From positions 5,566,001-5,630,000 of the forward strand of contig NZ_CP118607.1 in the NCBI RefSeq assembly GCF_028898945.1: a stretch of DNA of 64,000 nucleotides, read 5' to 3'. Source of the DNA: Pseudomonas sp. PSKL.D1 (GTDB lineage: Bacteria; Pseudomonadota; Gammaproteobacteria; Pseudomonadales; Pseudomonadaceae). The position numbers were made by a program, and so were the translations under genes. This document shows positions 30,598 to 39,669 of this stretch, one piece after another. The notes beneath the pieces were generated by a model, which was not told the DNA's origin, made no database searches, and saw nothing but the letters and a program-made list of their open reading frames with translations. Within the stretch, counting starts at the first letter, position 1, and each line of letters begins with the position of its first letter.

Positions 30598-30623
30598 AGC
30601 GCACCTGCAAACCGTACGCGATC

Positions 30624-30710
30624 CCTGTAGGAGCGGCTTTAGCCGCGAAGCAAGCGACGCGGTGCCTGGCACCGGCTTTGCCGGTGTTCGCGGCTAAAGC
30701 CGCTCCTACA
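30624..30710. repeat. Inverted repeat pair, variant REP (GGCTTTAGCCGC type)
   Basis: tgtaggagcggctttagccgcg near 30626-30647 and the reverse complement at about 30688-30710, with a GCACCGGC..GCCGGTGT hairpin between. It lies between convergent metI and the GGDEF-EAL gene. Its core differs from the GGATAAATCC family seen elsewhere in the window. Confidence 0.85.
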
Positions 30711-30723
30711 CGTCTCTGCTAAT

Positions 30724-32625
30724 TCAATACTTTATGTGCAGATCCGTGGCGGGCACTGGCCGCCCAAACCAATACCCCTGCCCCAACTGGCACTGCTGCT
30801 CCAGCAGGAACTGCGCCTGCTCGGCCTGCTCGATCCCCTCGGCATGCACTTGCATGCCCATGCTCCGCGCCAGGGCGATGATCACGCGCACGATGGCGAT
30901 GTCATCATCATCCAGCGGTAGCCCGGCGACGAAGCCTTGGTCGATCTTCAGTTTCTGCACCGGTAGCCGCTTGAGCCGCAGAAGTGACGAATACCCGGTG
31001 CCAAAGTCGTCGATGGCAAGGTTCAGGCCCAGTTCACGCAAGCGGTGCAACTGTTCCAGCGCAACTTCCGGGTCTTCCATGACAGCGCTTTCGGTTACTT
31101 CCAGTTCCAGTAACGCAGGATCAAGGCCCGTCTCGTGCAACACATCGGCCACCTGGCGGTACAGCTCATGCTGACCAAAAAGACGACTGGAAATGTTCAC
31201 CGCCACAAACTCAAGCTCGCGCCCTTCCTTACGCCACTGCACCATCTGCTGACAGGCGTGACGCAGCACCCAGGCATCAATTTCGGCAATCAGCCCGGTA
31301 CGCTCGGCAATCGGGATAAACTCGCCCGGCGGCACCAGGCCACGGGCTGGATGCTGCCAGCGTACCAAGGCCTCAACGCCCACCATGCGCGAAGTCAGCA
31401 GGTCGTGCACTGGCTGGAAGAACACCCGCAGCTCATCCTGGGCCAATGCCCTGCGCAATTCCCCTGCGGTTTCCACCCGGTGCTGGGCATGGGCGGTCAA
31501 CTCTTCGGTGTACATCGCGTAGCAGGCGCGGCCATTGCCTTTGGCCTTGAACAAGGCTGCGTCAGCATTGCGCAATAATTGCTCAGCGCTCAACGCATCA
31601 CTGGGGAACAGGCTGATGCCCACGCTCACGCTGATGAAAAGCCGGTGCCCATCGAATTCAAAGGGCTCGCGCATGCGCTCGATGATGCCCTGCGCCAGCT
31701 TGCCGGCCTGGCCAACTTGCTGGCAGTTCTCGGCCAGCACACCGAACTCGTCGCCCCCAAGCCGCGCCAGGGTCACACCATTGCCAAGCTCGCTGCACAG
31801 GCGCTCGCCCACCAGTTTGAGCAACTGGTCACCAATGGTATGGCCCAGGCCGTCGTTGATACTCTGGAAGTGATCCAGGTCCAGCAGCAACAGGGCACAA
31901 CCGCGCTTATTGGCCTGTGCAGCCGCCAACGCATGCTCCACACGGTCGTTGAACAGCAGGCGATTGGGCAGGCCGGTGAGCGGGTCATGGTGCGCCAGGT
32001 AGGCAAGCTCTTGTTCGGAATGCTTGATCGCGCTGATGTCGCTGAAAACCGCTACGTAATGCGTCAACTCGCCACTGTCGTCACGAATAGCGCAGATGGT
32101 TTGCCACTGCGGGTAGATTTCGCCACTCTTGCGGCGGTTCCAGATCTCCCCGCTCCACTCACCTTTTTCGGCCAGCGTGGCGTAGATCTGCTGGTAAAAC
32201 GGCGCCCCGTGTCGGCCCGACTTGAACTTGCTGGGGCGCTGGCCGAGCACTTCTTCCTGTTGATAACCGGTAATGCGCATGAACGCTCGGTTGACGTGCA
32301 CGATCAGGCCCTGGCGGTCGGTGACCAGCACGCCTTCCAGGGTACTGTCGAACACCGCCGCGGCCATGCGCAGGCGCTCGCGGTCCTCGCTGCGCAGGCG
32401 CGCCCCGATGCCGATGAAATTGAGCAGGCGTGCGCGGGAGAAGAAGATCAGCACGGCACTGAGCAGCACCCACACGACCACATTGATCTGCCGACCAACG
32501 GTCAGTGCCAGTGGGTCATCGGACATGCTGCGCAAAACCAGCTCTGCCAGCACCAGCCAGAGAAACGAGAGCACCACATACAGCGCAGCCATGCGCAATG
32601 CGTCGCGAACAGATACGGACATCAT
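30724..32625 (-). CDS. Membrane PAS-GGDEF-EAL c-di-GMP protein
   Basis: 633 aa. Two N-terminal TM helices (about 12-33 and 46-65), a PAS domain (about 85-205), a GGDEF domain with intact motif LARLGGDEFGVLA, and an EAL domain with VGVEALVRW and DDFGTGYSS. Both catalytic motifs look complete, so it could both make and degrade c-di-GMP; family members of this type are often mainly phosphodiesterases with GTP-stimulated activity. Divergent from desA. Confidence 0.92.
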   Translation of the reverse strand: MMSVSVRDALRMAALYVVLSFLWLVLAELVLRSMSDDPLALTVGRQINVVVWVLLSAVLIFFSRARLLNFIGIGARLRSEDRERLRMAAAVFDSTLEGVLVTDRQGLIVHVNRAFMRITGYQQEEVLGQRPSKFKSGRHGAPFYQQIYATLAEKGEWSGEIWNRRKSGEIYPQWQTICAIRDDSGELTHYVAVFSDISAIKHSEQELAYLAHHDPLTGLPNRLLFNDRVEHALAAAQANKRGCALLLLDLDHFQSINDGLGHTIGDQLLKLVGERLCSELGNGVTLARLGGDEFGVLAENCQQVGQAGKLAQGIIERMREPFEFDGHRLFISVSVGISLFPSDALSAEQLLRNADAALFKAKGNGRACYAMYTEELTAHAQHRVETAGELRRALAQDELRVFFQPVHDLLTSRMVGVEALVRWQHPARGLVPPGEFIPIAERTGLIAEIDAWVLRHACQQMVQWRKEGRELEFVAVNISSRLFGQHELYRQVADVLHETGLDPALLELEVTESAVMEDPEVALEQLHRLRELGLNLAIDDFGTGYSSLLRLKRLPVQKLKIDQGFVAGLPLDDDDIAIVRVIIALARSMGMQVHAEGIEQAEQAQFLLEQQCQLGQGYWFGRPVPATDLHIKY

Positions 32626-32774
32626 GTCTTGGGGGAAAAGCCCATTGAAAAGGATGGGGCATTATAGAGGCTGAAACATGCCGTGACTTCCTATCTGAAT
32701 GGGTGACTGGCTTTATTTCCCTGCACTGGGATAATCAGGCCCTTCCCCCTGTTGCTTCGAGGGCTTCCAAACCT

Positions 32775-33959
32775 ATGTGGTACAACGGTCTGCTCGACTT
32801 GTCGGCCTGGCAGCTGGTTGGCGTTACTTTGCTGATGACCCACGTGACCATCGTCAGCGTTACCATCTACCTGCACCGCTACTCTGCCCACCGCGCGCTG
32901 GAACTCAACGGTGTGCTCAAGCACTTCTTCCGCTTCTGGCTGTGGCTGACCACGGCGCAGAACACCCGTGAGTGGACGGCCGTGCACCGCAAGCACCACG
33001 CCAAGTGCGAAACGCCGGATGACCCGCACAGCCCGGTGCACAAAGGGCTGTCCACGGTGCTGCGCAAAGGGGCGGAACTGTACCGCGAAGAAGCGCAAAA
33101 CCCGGAAACCTTGCGCATCTACGGCAAGAACTGCCCGGAAGACTGGATAGAACGCAACCTCTACTCGCGCTACAAGTTCGGCGGTATCGCGTTGATGGCA
33201 GTTATCGACCTGCTGTTGTTTGGCACCATTGGCATCACGATCTGGGCCGTGCAGATGATGTGGATTCCAGTCTGGGCTGCCGGCGTGGTCAATGGCCTGG
33301 GCCATGCGGTTGGCTATCGCAACTTCGAATGTAAGGACGCTGCGACCAACCTGGTGCCTTGGGGCATCATTATTGGCGGAGAAGAGCTGCACAATAATCA
33401 TCACACCTACCCCAACTCGGCCAAGCTTTCGGTCAAACGCTGGGAGTTCGACATGGGCTGGGCCTGGATCCGCCTGTTCAGCCTGTTACGCCTGGCCAAA
33501 GTGCAGCGTATCGCGCCCATTGCCCACCGCGTTGAAGGCAAGGCCAACCTGGACATGGACACCGCCATGGCCATCCTCAACAACCGCTTCCAGATCATGG
33601 CGCAGTACCGCAAGCTGGTGATCGGCCCACTGGTCAAGCAGGAACTGGCCAGGGTCGATGAATCGGTACGCCATCGCTTCCGTCGGGCCAAACGTCTGCT
33701 GTCGCGTGAAACAAGCCTGCTGGAAGACCGCCACCATGTGCGCATCGAGTCCATGCTGGCGCACAGCCAAGCCCTCAAGACCATCTACGAAAAGCGCTTG
33801 GCGCTTCAACAAATCTGGGCCCGCACCAGCGCCAACGGCCACGACATGCTGGCTGCGATGAAGGACTGGATTCACGAAGCCGAGGCCAGTGGCATCCACG
33901 CATTGCACGACTTTGCCGCGCAGTTGAAAACCTATTCGCTACGCCCGACCGGGGCGTAA
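32775..33959 (+). CDS. desA: Fatty-acid/phospholipid delta-9 desaturase DesA
   Basis: Membrane di-iron acyl desaturase, 394 aa. Three His boxes: H34RYSAH39, H71RKHH75 and H205NNHH209. Four or more TM segments. The N-terminus MWYNGLLDLSAWQLVGVTLLMTHVTI matches P. aeruginosa DesA, which is why ATG 32775 is chosen over GTG 32703; the Shine-Dalgarno is weak for both. Needs electrons from a reductase not seen here. It sits between two c-di-GMP genes. Confidence 0.9.
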   Translation: MWYNGLLDLSAWQLVGVTLLMTHVTIVSVTIYLHRYSAHRALELNGVLKHFFRFWLWLTTAQNTREWTAVHRKHHAKCETPDDPHSPVHKGLSTVLRKGAELYREEAQNPETLRIYGKNCPEDWIERNLYSRYKFGGIALMAVIDLLLFGTIGITIWAVQMMWIPVWAAGVVNGLGHAVGYRNFECKDAATNLVPWGIIIGGEELHNNHHTYPNSAKLSVKRWEFDMGWAWIRLFSLLRLAKVQRIAPIAHRVEGKANLDMDTAMAILNNRFQIMAQYRKLVIGPLVKQELARVDESVRHRFRRAKRLLSRETSLLEDRHHVRIESMLAHSQALKTIYEKRLALQQIWARTSANGHDMLAAMKDWIHEAEASGIHALHDFAAQLKTYSLRPTGA

Positions 33960-34100
33960 GCGCCGTTGATCGGCACGCCCCGCAATGGGGCGTGCCAGCT
34001 GGAACTTAACCCCTGAAACACCACTCAAAGTCGCCACATCGCCCGCGTGGCGGGCTGGTTCTTGGCCGCGCGCTTTCCCGTCGAGAAACGCTCCGTGCAC

Positions 34101-35087
34101 ATGGCCAAGAACATCAATTCATCCCTGCCCGGCAATGCCCCACCCGAAGCTGCCCAAACCTTGCTCGCCTTGCTCCACGCCCAAGGCGAAGTCGCTCGCC
34201 TGAGCGAACGCGAGCAGCTTTACAGCTCCCTGCTGGACAGCGTAAACGCGGTGCTGTGGGCATTTGACTGGGAAGCCCGCAAAGTGCTTTACGTCAGCCC
34301 CGCCTATGAGCGCATTTTCGGTCGCCCGGCCAGCCTGGTGCTGGCCGACTACAACGAGTGGCGCGACAGCATTTACCCGGACGACCTGGACCATGCCGAA
34401 CACAGCCTGGCCCAGGTACTGCTCAAAGGCTCGGTGGAAGACCGCGAGTACCGGATCATCAACGCCAATGGCCAAGTGCGCTGGCTCAGTGACAAGTGCT
34501 ACATCAACCAGCAGCGTGAGGATGACCGGGTGATCATCGTCGGAATTGCCGAGGACATCACCGAGAAGAAGCAATTGGAAGGTGAACTGCAGCGTTTGGC
34601 CACCACCGACGTGCTGACCCAGAGCAGCAACCGCCGACACTTCTTCGAATGTGCCCAACAGGCATTCTCGAACGCCCGCGAGGAAGGCACACCGCTGGCC
34701 TTCCTTCTGCTGGACATTGATGATTTCAAGCAGATCAACGACCGCTATGGCCACCAGGAAGGTGACCAGGTGCTGCAGCGTATCGCCGACAGCGGCAAGG
34801 CCGTACTGCGCAGGGCAGACCTGTTCGGGCGGATTGGTGGTGAAGAGTTTGCAGCGGTCTTCCCTGGTTGCGATGCGTTGGTAGCCGAGCAGATTGCCGA
34901 GCGACTGCAGCGCGAGATTCAGCGGTTGAGCTTCAGCCATGGTGGCGCGGCTTACGGGGTTACGGTGAGCCAGGGCCTTACCGGGTTAACCGATGACGAC
35001 GAATCCCTCGACAGCCTGTTTGCCCGGGCCGACGAGGCCATGTATCGAGCCAAGCGGCAGGGCAAAAACCAGATCGTACGCGGGTAA
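34101..35087 (+). CDS. PAS-GGDEF diguanylate cyclase
   Basis: 328 aa, no TM segment. PAS/PAC domain about residues 45-165 (VNAVLWAFDWEARKVLYVSPAYERIFG ... VIIVGIAEDITEKKQ), then a GGDEF domain with active-site FGRIGGEEFAAVFPG. No RxxD inhibitory site is evident upstream of the motif. ATG 34101 (MAKNINSS) is the likely start but has a poor Shine-Dalgarno; the frame opens at GTG 34047. Confidence 0.88.
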   Translation: MAKNINSSLPGNAPPEAAQTLLALLHAQGEVARLSEREQLYSSLLDSVNAVLWAFDWEARKVLYVSPAYERIFGRPASLVLADYNEWRDSIYPDDLDHAEHSLAQVLLKGSVEDREYRIINANGQVRWLSDKCYINQQREDDRVIIVGIAEDITEKKQLEGELQRLATTDVLTQSSNRRHFFECAQQAFSNAREEGTPLAFLLLDIDDFKQINDRYGHQEGDQVLQRIADSGKAVLRRADLFGRIGGEEFAAVFPGCDALVAEQIAERLQREIQRLSFSHGGAAYGVTVSQGLTGLTDDDESLDSLFARADEAMYRAKRQGKNQIVRG

Positions 35088-35109
35088 GCCCGCCTCACCC
35101 GCATGATCT

Positions 35110-36378
35110 TCAGCTGTTCGACTGATCTCCTTCGACCGTAGCGGCTGCCTCGGCCGGTTTCGTCTCCGGGTTATCCACTTTACGCAGGCGGTTAAGCTCC
35201 GGTAGCCCGACCTTCAGCAAGCGCGCGGTCTTGTTGTTGGCAACCTTCTCGAGCGCGTGATCGGCTGGCAGCCGCGACAGCTGCCCCGCCAGGTTCATCG
35301 CCAGAATCTCCCGCGAATACACCCCGCCGCCCAGCTGATAAATAGCCGCAATGAGTTCACGCAGGCTCAACGGCAAGCGCCAGCGTGTACGTAATGCAGA
35401 ACCAAAGGCTGCGCCGAAATTATCAAGCGCCCCTTTGACCTGGATTTGGTCCAGTTCGCCACCGGCCAATCGCCATTCCTGCAGGCTGCGTAACACGGCG
35501 AGGTCACCCAGGCAGTGCAGCAAGCCAGCGCAGTAGCAGCGCTCTTCTTCAAGGTCGAGCATCCGCGCCAGCGACCGCGCATATTCTGCGGTATGCAGCG
35601 AAAGGTTCCAGAAATGCGCCGCCGGTTGCGCCAGCAACGGGTCGCTCAGGCGGGCGCTGCGCTTGAGCGTCAGGCCCAGAATCAGGTTCATGCTTTGCGT
35701 GCTGCCCAGCTTGTTCAATGCTTGCAGCAATGTCTGCACAGGTGCGTCACGGTGCAAGGCGGCACTGTTGGCTGCGGCAATCAGCACGGCCGTGATCTGC
35801 GGGTCGTTGCGCACCTCCTCTTCAAGTACCTTGAGATTCAGGCCCTGAGGGTTGAGCGCGCGCTTGATTGCCAGCTGCACATCCGCAAACAACGGCCCAC
35901 CGTCGGCGGTGGCACGACGCTGCTCCAGGTAATCGTTGAGCTTGATGCCCGGCTGCAAGGCGGGGACGGGGCAGGCAACTTCCTCACCCGTGGCCATCAA
36001 CAGTACTTCCAGCCGCTTGCGCAGCTTGTCCAGGTTCAGGGGTTTGCTCAGGTACTCGGTGGGGTGAAACTGCAGCGTTTCCCTCACACTGGCCGGGTCA
36101 CTGCGCTCGCTCAGCAAAATGAACGGCAAACCCGGCTTTTCGGCCCTGGCGCGCACTCTGCGCAGCAGCTCCAGGCCATCACCGCCCGGCAGTTCCCGAG
36201 CCGCAATGATGAGGTCTGGCTTGCTGGAAAGCGCACTCAGTGCCTGAGTGCCGTCCGCGCACACCTGCAAACGCGCGTCACAGCGCACGCTAAGCAGCAT
36301 TTCGCGAAGCATGTCGCGCACCCAAGGGTCGCCTTCGGCGATCAATACGCTAGGTGGGGTGGGGTCTGCAGCACTCAT
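35110..36378 (-). CDS. HDOD protein with degenerate receiver domain
   Basis: 422 aa. N-terminal CheY-like receiver (about 10-130), followed by an HDOD domain (about 150-390: DPQITAVLIAAANSAAL, then HTAEYARSLARMLDLEEERCYCAGLLHCLG). The receiver retains GxP and Lys (YLSKPL), but the phosphoacceptor position is Ala60 (PDLIIAARELPGGDG instead of a D before the two residues preceding LPG), so it cannot be phosphorylated in the usual way. ATG 36378 has GGAG 8 nt upstream. Function unknown; HDOD proteins often act in c-di-GMP or stress signalling. Confidence 0.88.
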   Translation of the reverse strand: MSAADPTPPSVLIAEGDPWVRDMLREMLLSVRCDARLQVCADGTQALSALSSKPDLIIAARELPGGDGLELLRRVRARAEKPGLPFILLSERSDPASVRETLQFHPTEYLSKPLNLDKLRKRLEVLLMATGEEVACPVPALQPGIKLNDYLEQRRATADGGPLFADVQLAIKRALNPQGLNLKVLEEEVRNDPQITAVLIAAANSAALHRDAPVQTLLQALNKLGSTQSMNLILGLTLKRSARLSDPLLAQPAAHFWNLSLHTAEYARSLARMLDLEEERCYCAGLLHCLGDLAVLRSLQEWRLAGGELDQIQVKGALDNFGAAFGSALRTRWRLPLSLRELIAAIYQLGGGVYSREILAMNLAGQLSRLPADHALEKVANNKTARLLKVGLPELNRLRKVDNPETKPAEAAATVEGDQSNS

Positions 36379-36471
36379 GGCCAACTCCTGAAAATCCCTG
36401 ACACACAGTCCGTCGCAGCTTCCTGGGCAATTCCTCCAACAACCATAGCGCTACAAGCGTTTCATGGGCAC

Positions 36472-36502
36472 AAAAAAAACCCGCCGAGGCGGGTTTTTTT
36501 TT
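36472..36502. terminator. Bidirectional Rho-independent terminator after gabT
   Basis: AAAAAAAA-CCCGCC-GAG-GCGGG-TTTTTTTTT: a GC stem with A-tract and T-tract on either side, 14 bp beyond the gabT stop. Confidence 0.9.
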
Positions 36503-36515
36503 GAAGCGTGTCACA

Positions 36516-37793
36516 TCAGGCGAGTTCAGCGAAGCACTCTTCGATGATGGCCAGGCCTTTATCCAGCAGTTCGTCTTCGGCGGTCAGCGGCACCAGAATG
36601 CGCAGCACGTTGCCGTAGGTACCGCAGGACAGCAGGATCAGGCCCTTGTCGCGCGCCTTGGCAACCACTTGAGCTACAGCAGCAGCGTTCGGAGTGTGGG
36701 TGCCTTTCTCGAAGACTTCCACAGCGATCATCGAGCCCAGACCACGGACGTCGCCGATGATCGGGTGCTTTTCCTGGATCTGGCGCAGGCCAGCGGTCAG
36801 GTGCTCACCAACAGCCTTGCTGCGGTCCAGCAGTTTCTCTTCCTCGAACACCTGAATGACGGCCAGGGCCGCAGCGCAGGCGATCGGCGAACCGGCGTAG
36901 GTGCCGCCCAGGCCGCCCGGAGCGATGGCGTCCATGATCTCGGCCTTGCCGCACACACCGGCCAGCGGGAAGCCGCCAGCGATGGATTTGGCAAAGGTGG
37001 TCAGGTCAGGCGCAACGCCCATCTGCTCCATGGCGAAGAAGGTACCGGTGCGGCCAGCGCCGGTCTGTACTTCGTCGGCGATCAGCAGGATGCCGTGCTT
37101 GTCGCACAGCTCGCGCAGGCGCTTCATCAGCTCTTTCGGCGCAGGCAGGAAGCCGCCTTCGCCCTGAACTGGCTCCAGAATGATGGCGGCGATGTCGCGC
37201 GGCTCGGCATCGTTCTTGAAGATGCGCTCAACCGAGGCGATGGCGTCGTCAACGCTGATGCCGTGCAGTTCGCTCGGGAACAGGGCGCGGAAGATGCCGC
37301 CTGGCATCAGGCCCATGCCAGCGGAGTACGGCACGACTTTACCGGTCAGGCCCAGAGTCATCATGGTACGGCCGTGGTAGCCGCCGGTGAAGGCGATGAC
37401 GCCAGCGCGGCCAGTGGCGGCACGGGCGATTTTCACGGCGTTTTCCACGGCTTCGGAGCCAGTGGAAACCAGCAGGGTCTTCTTGTCGAAGTCACCAGGG
37501 ACCAGTTTGTTGATCTTCTCGCACAGCTCTACGTAGGGTTCGTAGGCCAGCACCTGGAAGCAGGTGTGGCTGACTTTGGTCAGCTGCTCTTGCACAGCTG
37601 CAACCACTTTCGGGTGCAGGTGGCCGGTGTTCAGTACAGCGATGCCGCCGGCGAAGTCGATCAGTTCGCGGCCTTCAACGTCGATCACAGTCGAGTTCTT
37701 CGCCGATTCGACGAAGATCGGGTGGATCTGGCCAACGCCCCGTGGGACGGCGGCTACACGACGTTGCATCAAGGATTCGTTGGTCTTGCTCAT
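36516..37793 (-). CDS. gabT: 4-aminobutyrate aminotransferase
   Basis: PLP enzyme moving the amino group of GABA to 2-oxoglutarate, giving succinate semialdehyde; 425 aa. PLP-lysine region TTFAKSIAGGFPLAGVCG, cofactor Asp in LIADEVQTGAGRTG, and STGSEAVENAVKIARAATGR for phosphate binding. ATG 37793 (MSKTNESL) has GAGG 5 nt upstream; the frame is open to 37913 over the gabD terminator and was not used. Downstream of gabD, but with a terminator between them. Confidence 0.95.
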   Translation of the reverse strand: MSKTNESLMQRRVAAVPRGVGQIHPIFVESAKNSTVIDVEGRELIDFAGGIAVLNTGHLHPKVVAAVQEQLTKVSHTCFQVLAYEPYVELCEKINKLVPGDFDKKTLLVSTGSEAVENAVKIARAATGRAGVIAFTGGYHGRTMMTLGLTGKVVPYSAGMGLMPGGIFRALFPSELHGISVDDAIASVERIFKNDAEPRDIAAIILEPVQGEGGFLPAPKELMKRLRELCDKHGILLIADEVQTGAGRTGTFFAMEQMGVAPDLTTFAKSIAGGFPLAGVCGKAEIMDAIAPGGLGGTYAGSPIACAAALAVIQVFEEEKLLDRSKAVGEHLTAGLRQIQEKHPIIGDVRGLGSMIAVEVFEKGTHTPNAAAVAQVVAKARDKGLILLSCGTYGNVLRILVPLTAEDELLDKGLAIIEECFAELA

Positions 37794-37911
37794 AATGCCC
37801 TCATTTGCGCCGAGTGGCGGCGCTTTTATTCGGGGGTGGCTGGGTTTGCCCGCGAACAGTATTCGTTGATCGACTGCCGTGAACGCCCTGGCCACCAGGT
37901 ACTGCGATGTC

Positions 37912-37952
37912 AAAAAAGCCAGCGAGACGTCGCTCTCGCGCCCCGCTGGCGA
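37912..37952 (-). terminator. Rho-independent terminator between gabD and gabT
   Basis: On the minus strand: GCCAGCG ... CGCTGGC with an inner stem, followed by TTTTTT. It would uncouple gabT from gabD, at least in part. Confidence 0.78.
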
Positions 37953-37970
37953 GGTAAAACCTTTAGCGCA

Positions 37971-39413
37971 TCAAACGCTGATGCACAGGTATTTGATTTC
38001 GAGGTAGTCCTCGATACCGTACTTGGAACCTTCACGGCCCAGGCCCGAGGCCTTGATACCGCCGAACGGCGCCACTTCGTTGGAGATCAGGCCGGTATTG
38101 ATACCTACCATGCCGTATTCCAGCGCTTCGGCAACACGGAACACGCGGCTCATGTCACGGGCGTAGAAGTACGAAGCCAGGCCGAACTCGGTGTCGTTGG
38201 ACATGGCGATGACTTCGGCTTCGTCCTTGAAGCGGAACAGCGGCGCCAGCGGGCCGAAGGTTTCTTCCTTGGCGACAGCCGCGGTGTTCGGTACGTTGAC
38301 CAGAATGGTCGGCTCGAAGAAGTTGCCTTCGATCAGCTTGCCACCGGACAGCACCTTGGCGCCTTTGCCAACGGCGTCTTCGATGTGTTCCTGAACCTTG
38401 GCGACAGCCTTGCCGTCGATCAGCGGGCCAGTGGTGGTGCCTTCTTCCAGGCCGTTACCGATCTTCAGCTTGGCAACCGCGGCAGCCAGCTTCTCGGCGA
38501 ACGCGTCATAGACGCCGTCCTGCACGTAGATACGGTTGGCGCAGACGCAGGTCTGGCCGTTGTTGCGGTACTTGGAGATGATCGCGCCCTCGACCGCCTT
38601 GTCCAGGTCGGCGTCGTCGAACACGATGAACGGAGCGTTGCCGCCCAGCTCCAGGGAAACCTTTTTGATGTCCTTGGCGCACTCTTCCATCAGCTGGCGA
38701 CCGATTTCGGTGGAGCCAGTGAAGGACAGCTTGCGGACCAGGGAGTTGCCGGTCAGTTCGCCGCCAACTTCGCCGGCGCTGCCGGTAACGACGCTCAGCA
38801 CGCCGGCCGGGATGCCGGCACGGTTTGCCAGCTCGACCAAGGCCAGGGCGGAGTACGGGGTCTGCGAAGCAGGCTTGAGCACCATAGTGCAGCCAGCGGC
38901 CAGGGCCGGGCCGGCTTTACGGGTGATCATGGCAGCCGGGAAGTTCCACGGGGTGATGGCCGCGGTAACACCGATTGGCTGCTTGATGACGATCAGACGC
39001 TTGTCTGGCTGGTGACCGGGGATGGTATCGCCGTAAACGCGCTTGGCTTCTTCAGCGAACCACTCGATGAACGAGGCGGCGTAGGCGATTTCGCCCTTGG
39101 CTTCGGCCAGCGGCTTGCCTTGTTCGGTGGTCATCAGGCGAGCCAGGTCGTCCTGGTTCTCGATCATCAGTTCGAACCAGCGACGCAGCTTGGCCGAACG
39201 CTCTTTGGCGGTCAGTGCACGCCAGGCCGGCAGGGCCTTGTCGGCGGCTTCGATGGCGCGGCGGGTTTCCGCGGTGCCCATCTTCGGCACGGTACCGATG
39301 ACTTCACCGGTGGCCGGGTTGGTCACCTTGATGGTCTGGCCGCTGTCCGCATCCAGCCACTCACCGTTGATGAAGGCTTGTTGGCGGAACAACTGAGCGT
39401 CTTTGAGCTGCAT
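37971..39413 (-). CDS. gabD: NAD(P)-dependent succinate-semialdehyde dehydrogenase
   Basis: Oxidises succinate semialdehyde to succinate after GabT; 480 aa. Aldehyde-dehydrogenase motifs: PWNFPAAMITRKAGPALAAG, FTGSTEIGRQL, catalytic Glu in SLELGGNAPF, catalytic Cys in NNGQTCVCANR, and ETFGPLAPLFRF. Transcribed ahead of gabT; a REP pair lies between it and astA. Confidence 0.95.
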   Translation of the reverse strand: MQLKDAQLFRQQAFINGEWLDADSGQTIKVTNPATGEVIGTVPKMGTAETRRAIEAADKALPAWRALTAKERSAKLRRWFELMIENQDDLARLMTTEQGKPLAEAKGEIAYAASFIEWFAEEAKRVYGDTIPGHQPDKRLIVIKQPIGVTAAITPWNFPAAMITRKAGPALAAGCTMVLKPASQTPYSALALVELANRAGIPAGVLSVVTGSAGEVGGELTGNSLVRKLSFTGSTEIGRQLMEECAKDIKKVSLELGGNAPFIVFDDADLDKAVEGAIISKYRNNGQTCVCANRIYVQDGVYDAFAEKLAAAVAKLKIGNGLEEGTTTGPLIDGKAVAKVQEHIEDAVGKGAKVLSGGKLIEGNFFEPTILVNVPNTAAVAKEETFGPLAPLFRFKDEAEVIAMSNDTEFGLASYFYARDMSRVFRVAEALEYGMVGINTGLISNEVAPFGGIKASGLGREGSKYGIEDYLEIKYLCISV

Positions 39414-39586
39414 GTCGGCTTCCCGAATTGTTGATTATTGAAAAGCGCCCGCGATGGGCTCGGAGCGTTTGAAATCTCAAACGAATGCTAAGCGGCTGCT
39501 GGGGTGTTGGACAATAGGCTGTTCGAAAAAAAGAACGAACGGTTGAACAGCTCGTCAAAAATTCAGGGTTTTAGGTAATTGCAACG

Positions 39587-39656
39587 GGCCTCTCGCGGAT
39601 AAATCCGCTCCTACAGACATTACCCCTGTAGGAGCGGATTTATCCGCGATGAGGCC
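39587..39656. repeat. Inverted pair of REP elements
   Basis: GGCCTCTCGCGGATAAATCC.. at about 39587-39615 and its complement at about 39627-39656, separated by about 12 bp. It marks the border between the gabDT region and the sulfate-ester cluster. Confidence 0.85.
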
Positions 39657-39669
39657 CGAGAAGGTTAAA

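Noticed and set aside
36501..39434. 977-codon open frame opposite gabT and gabD
   Set aside because: Spans two well-supported genes and the terminator between them; a GC-rich antisense frame with no family match and low-complexity content.
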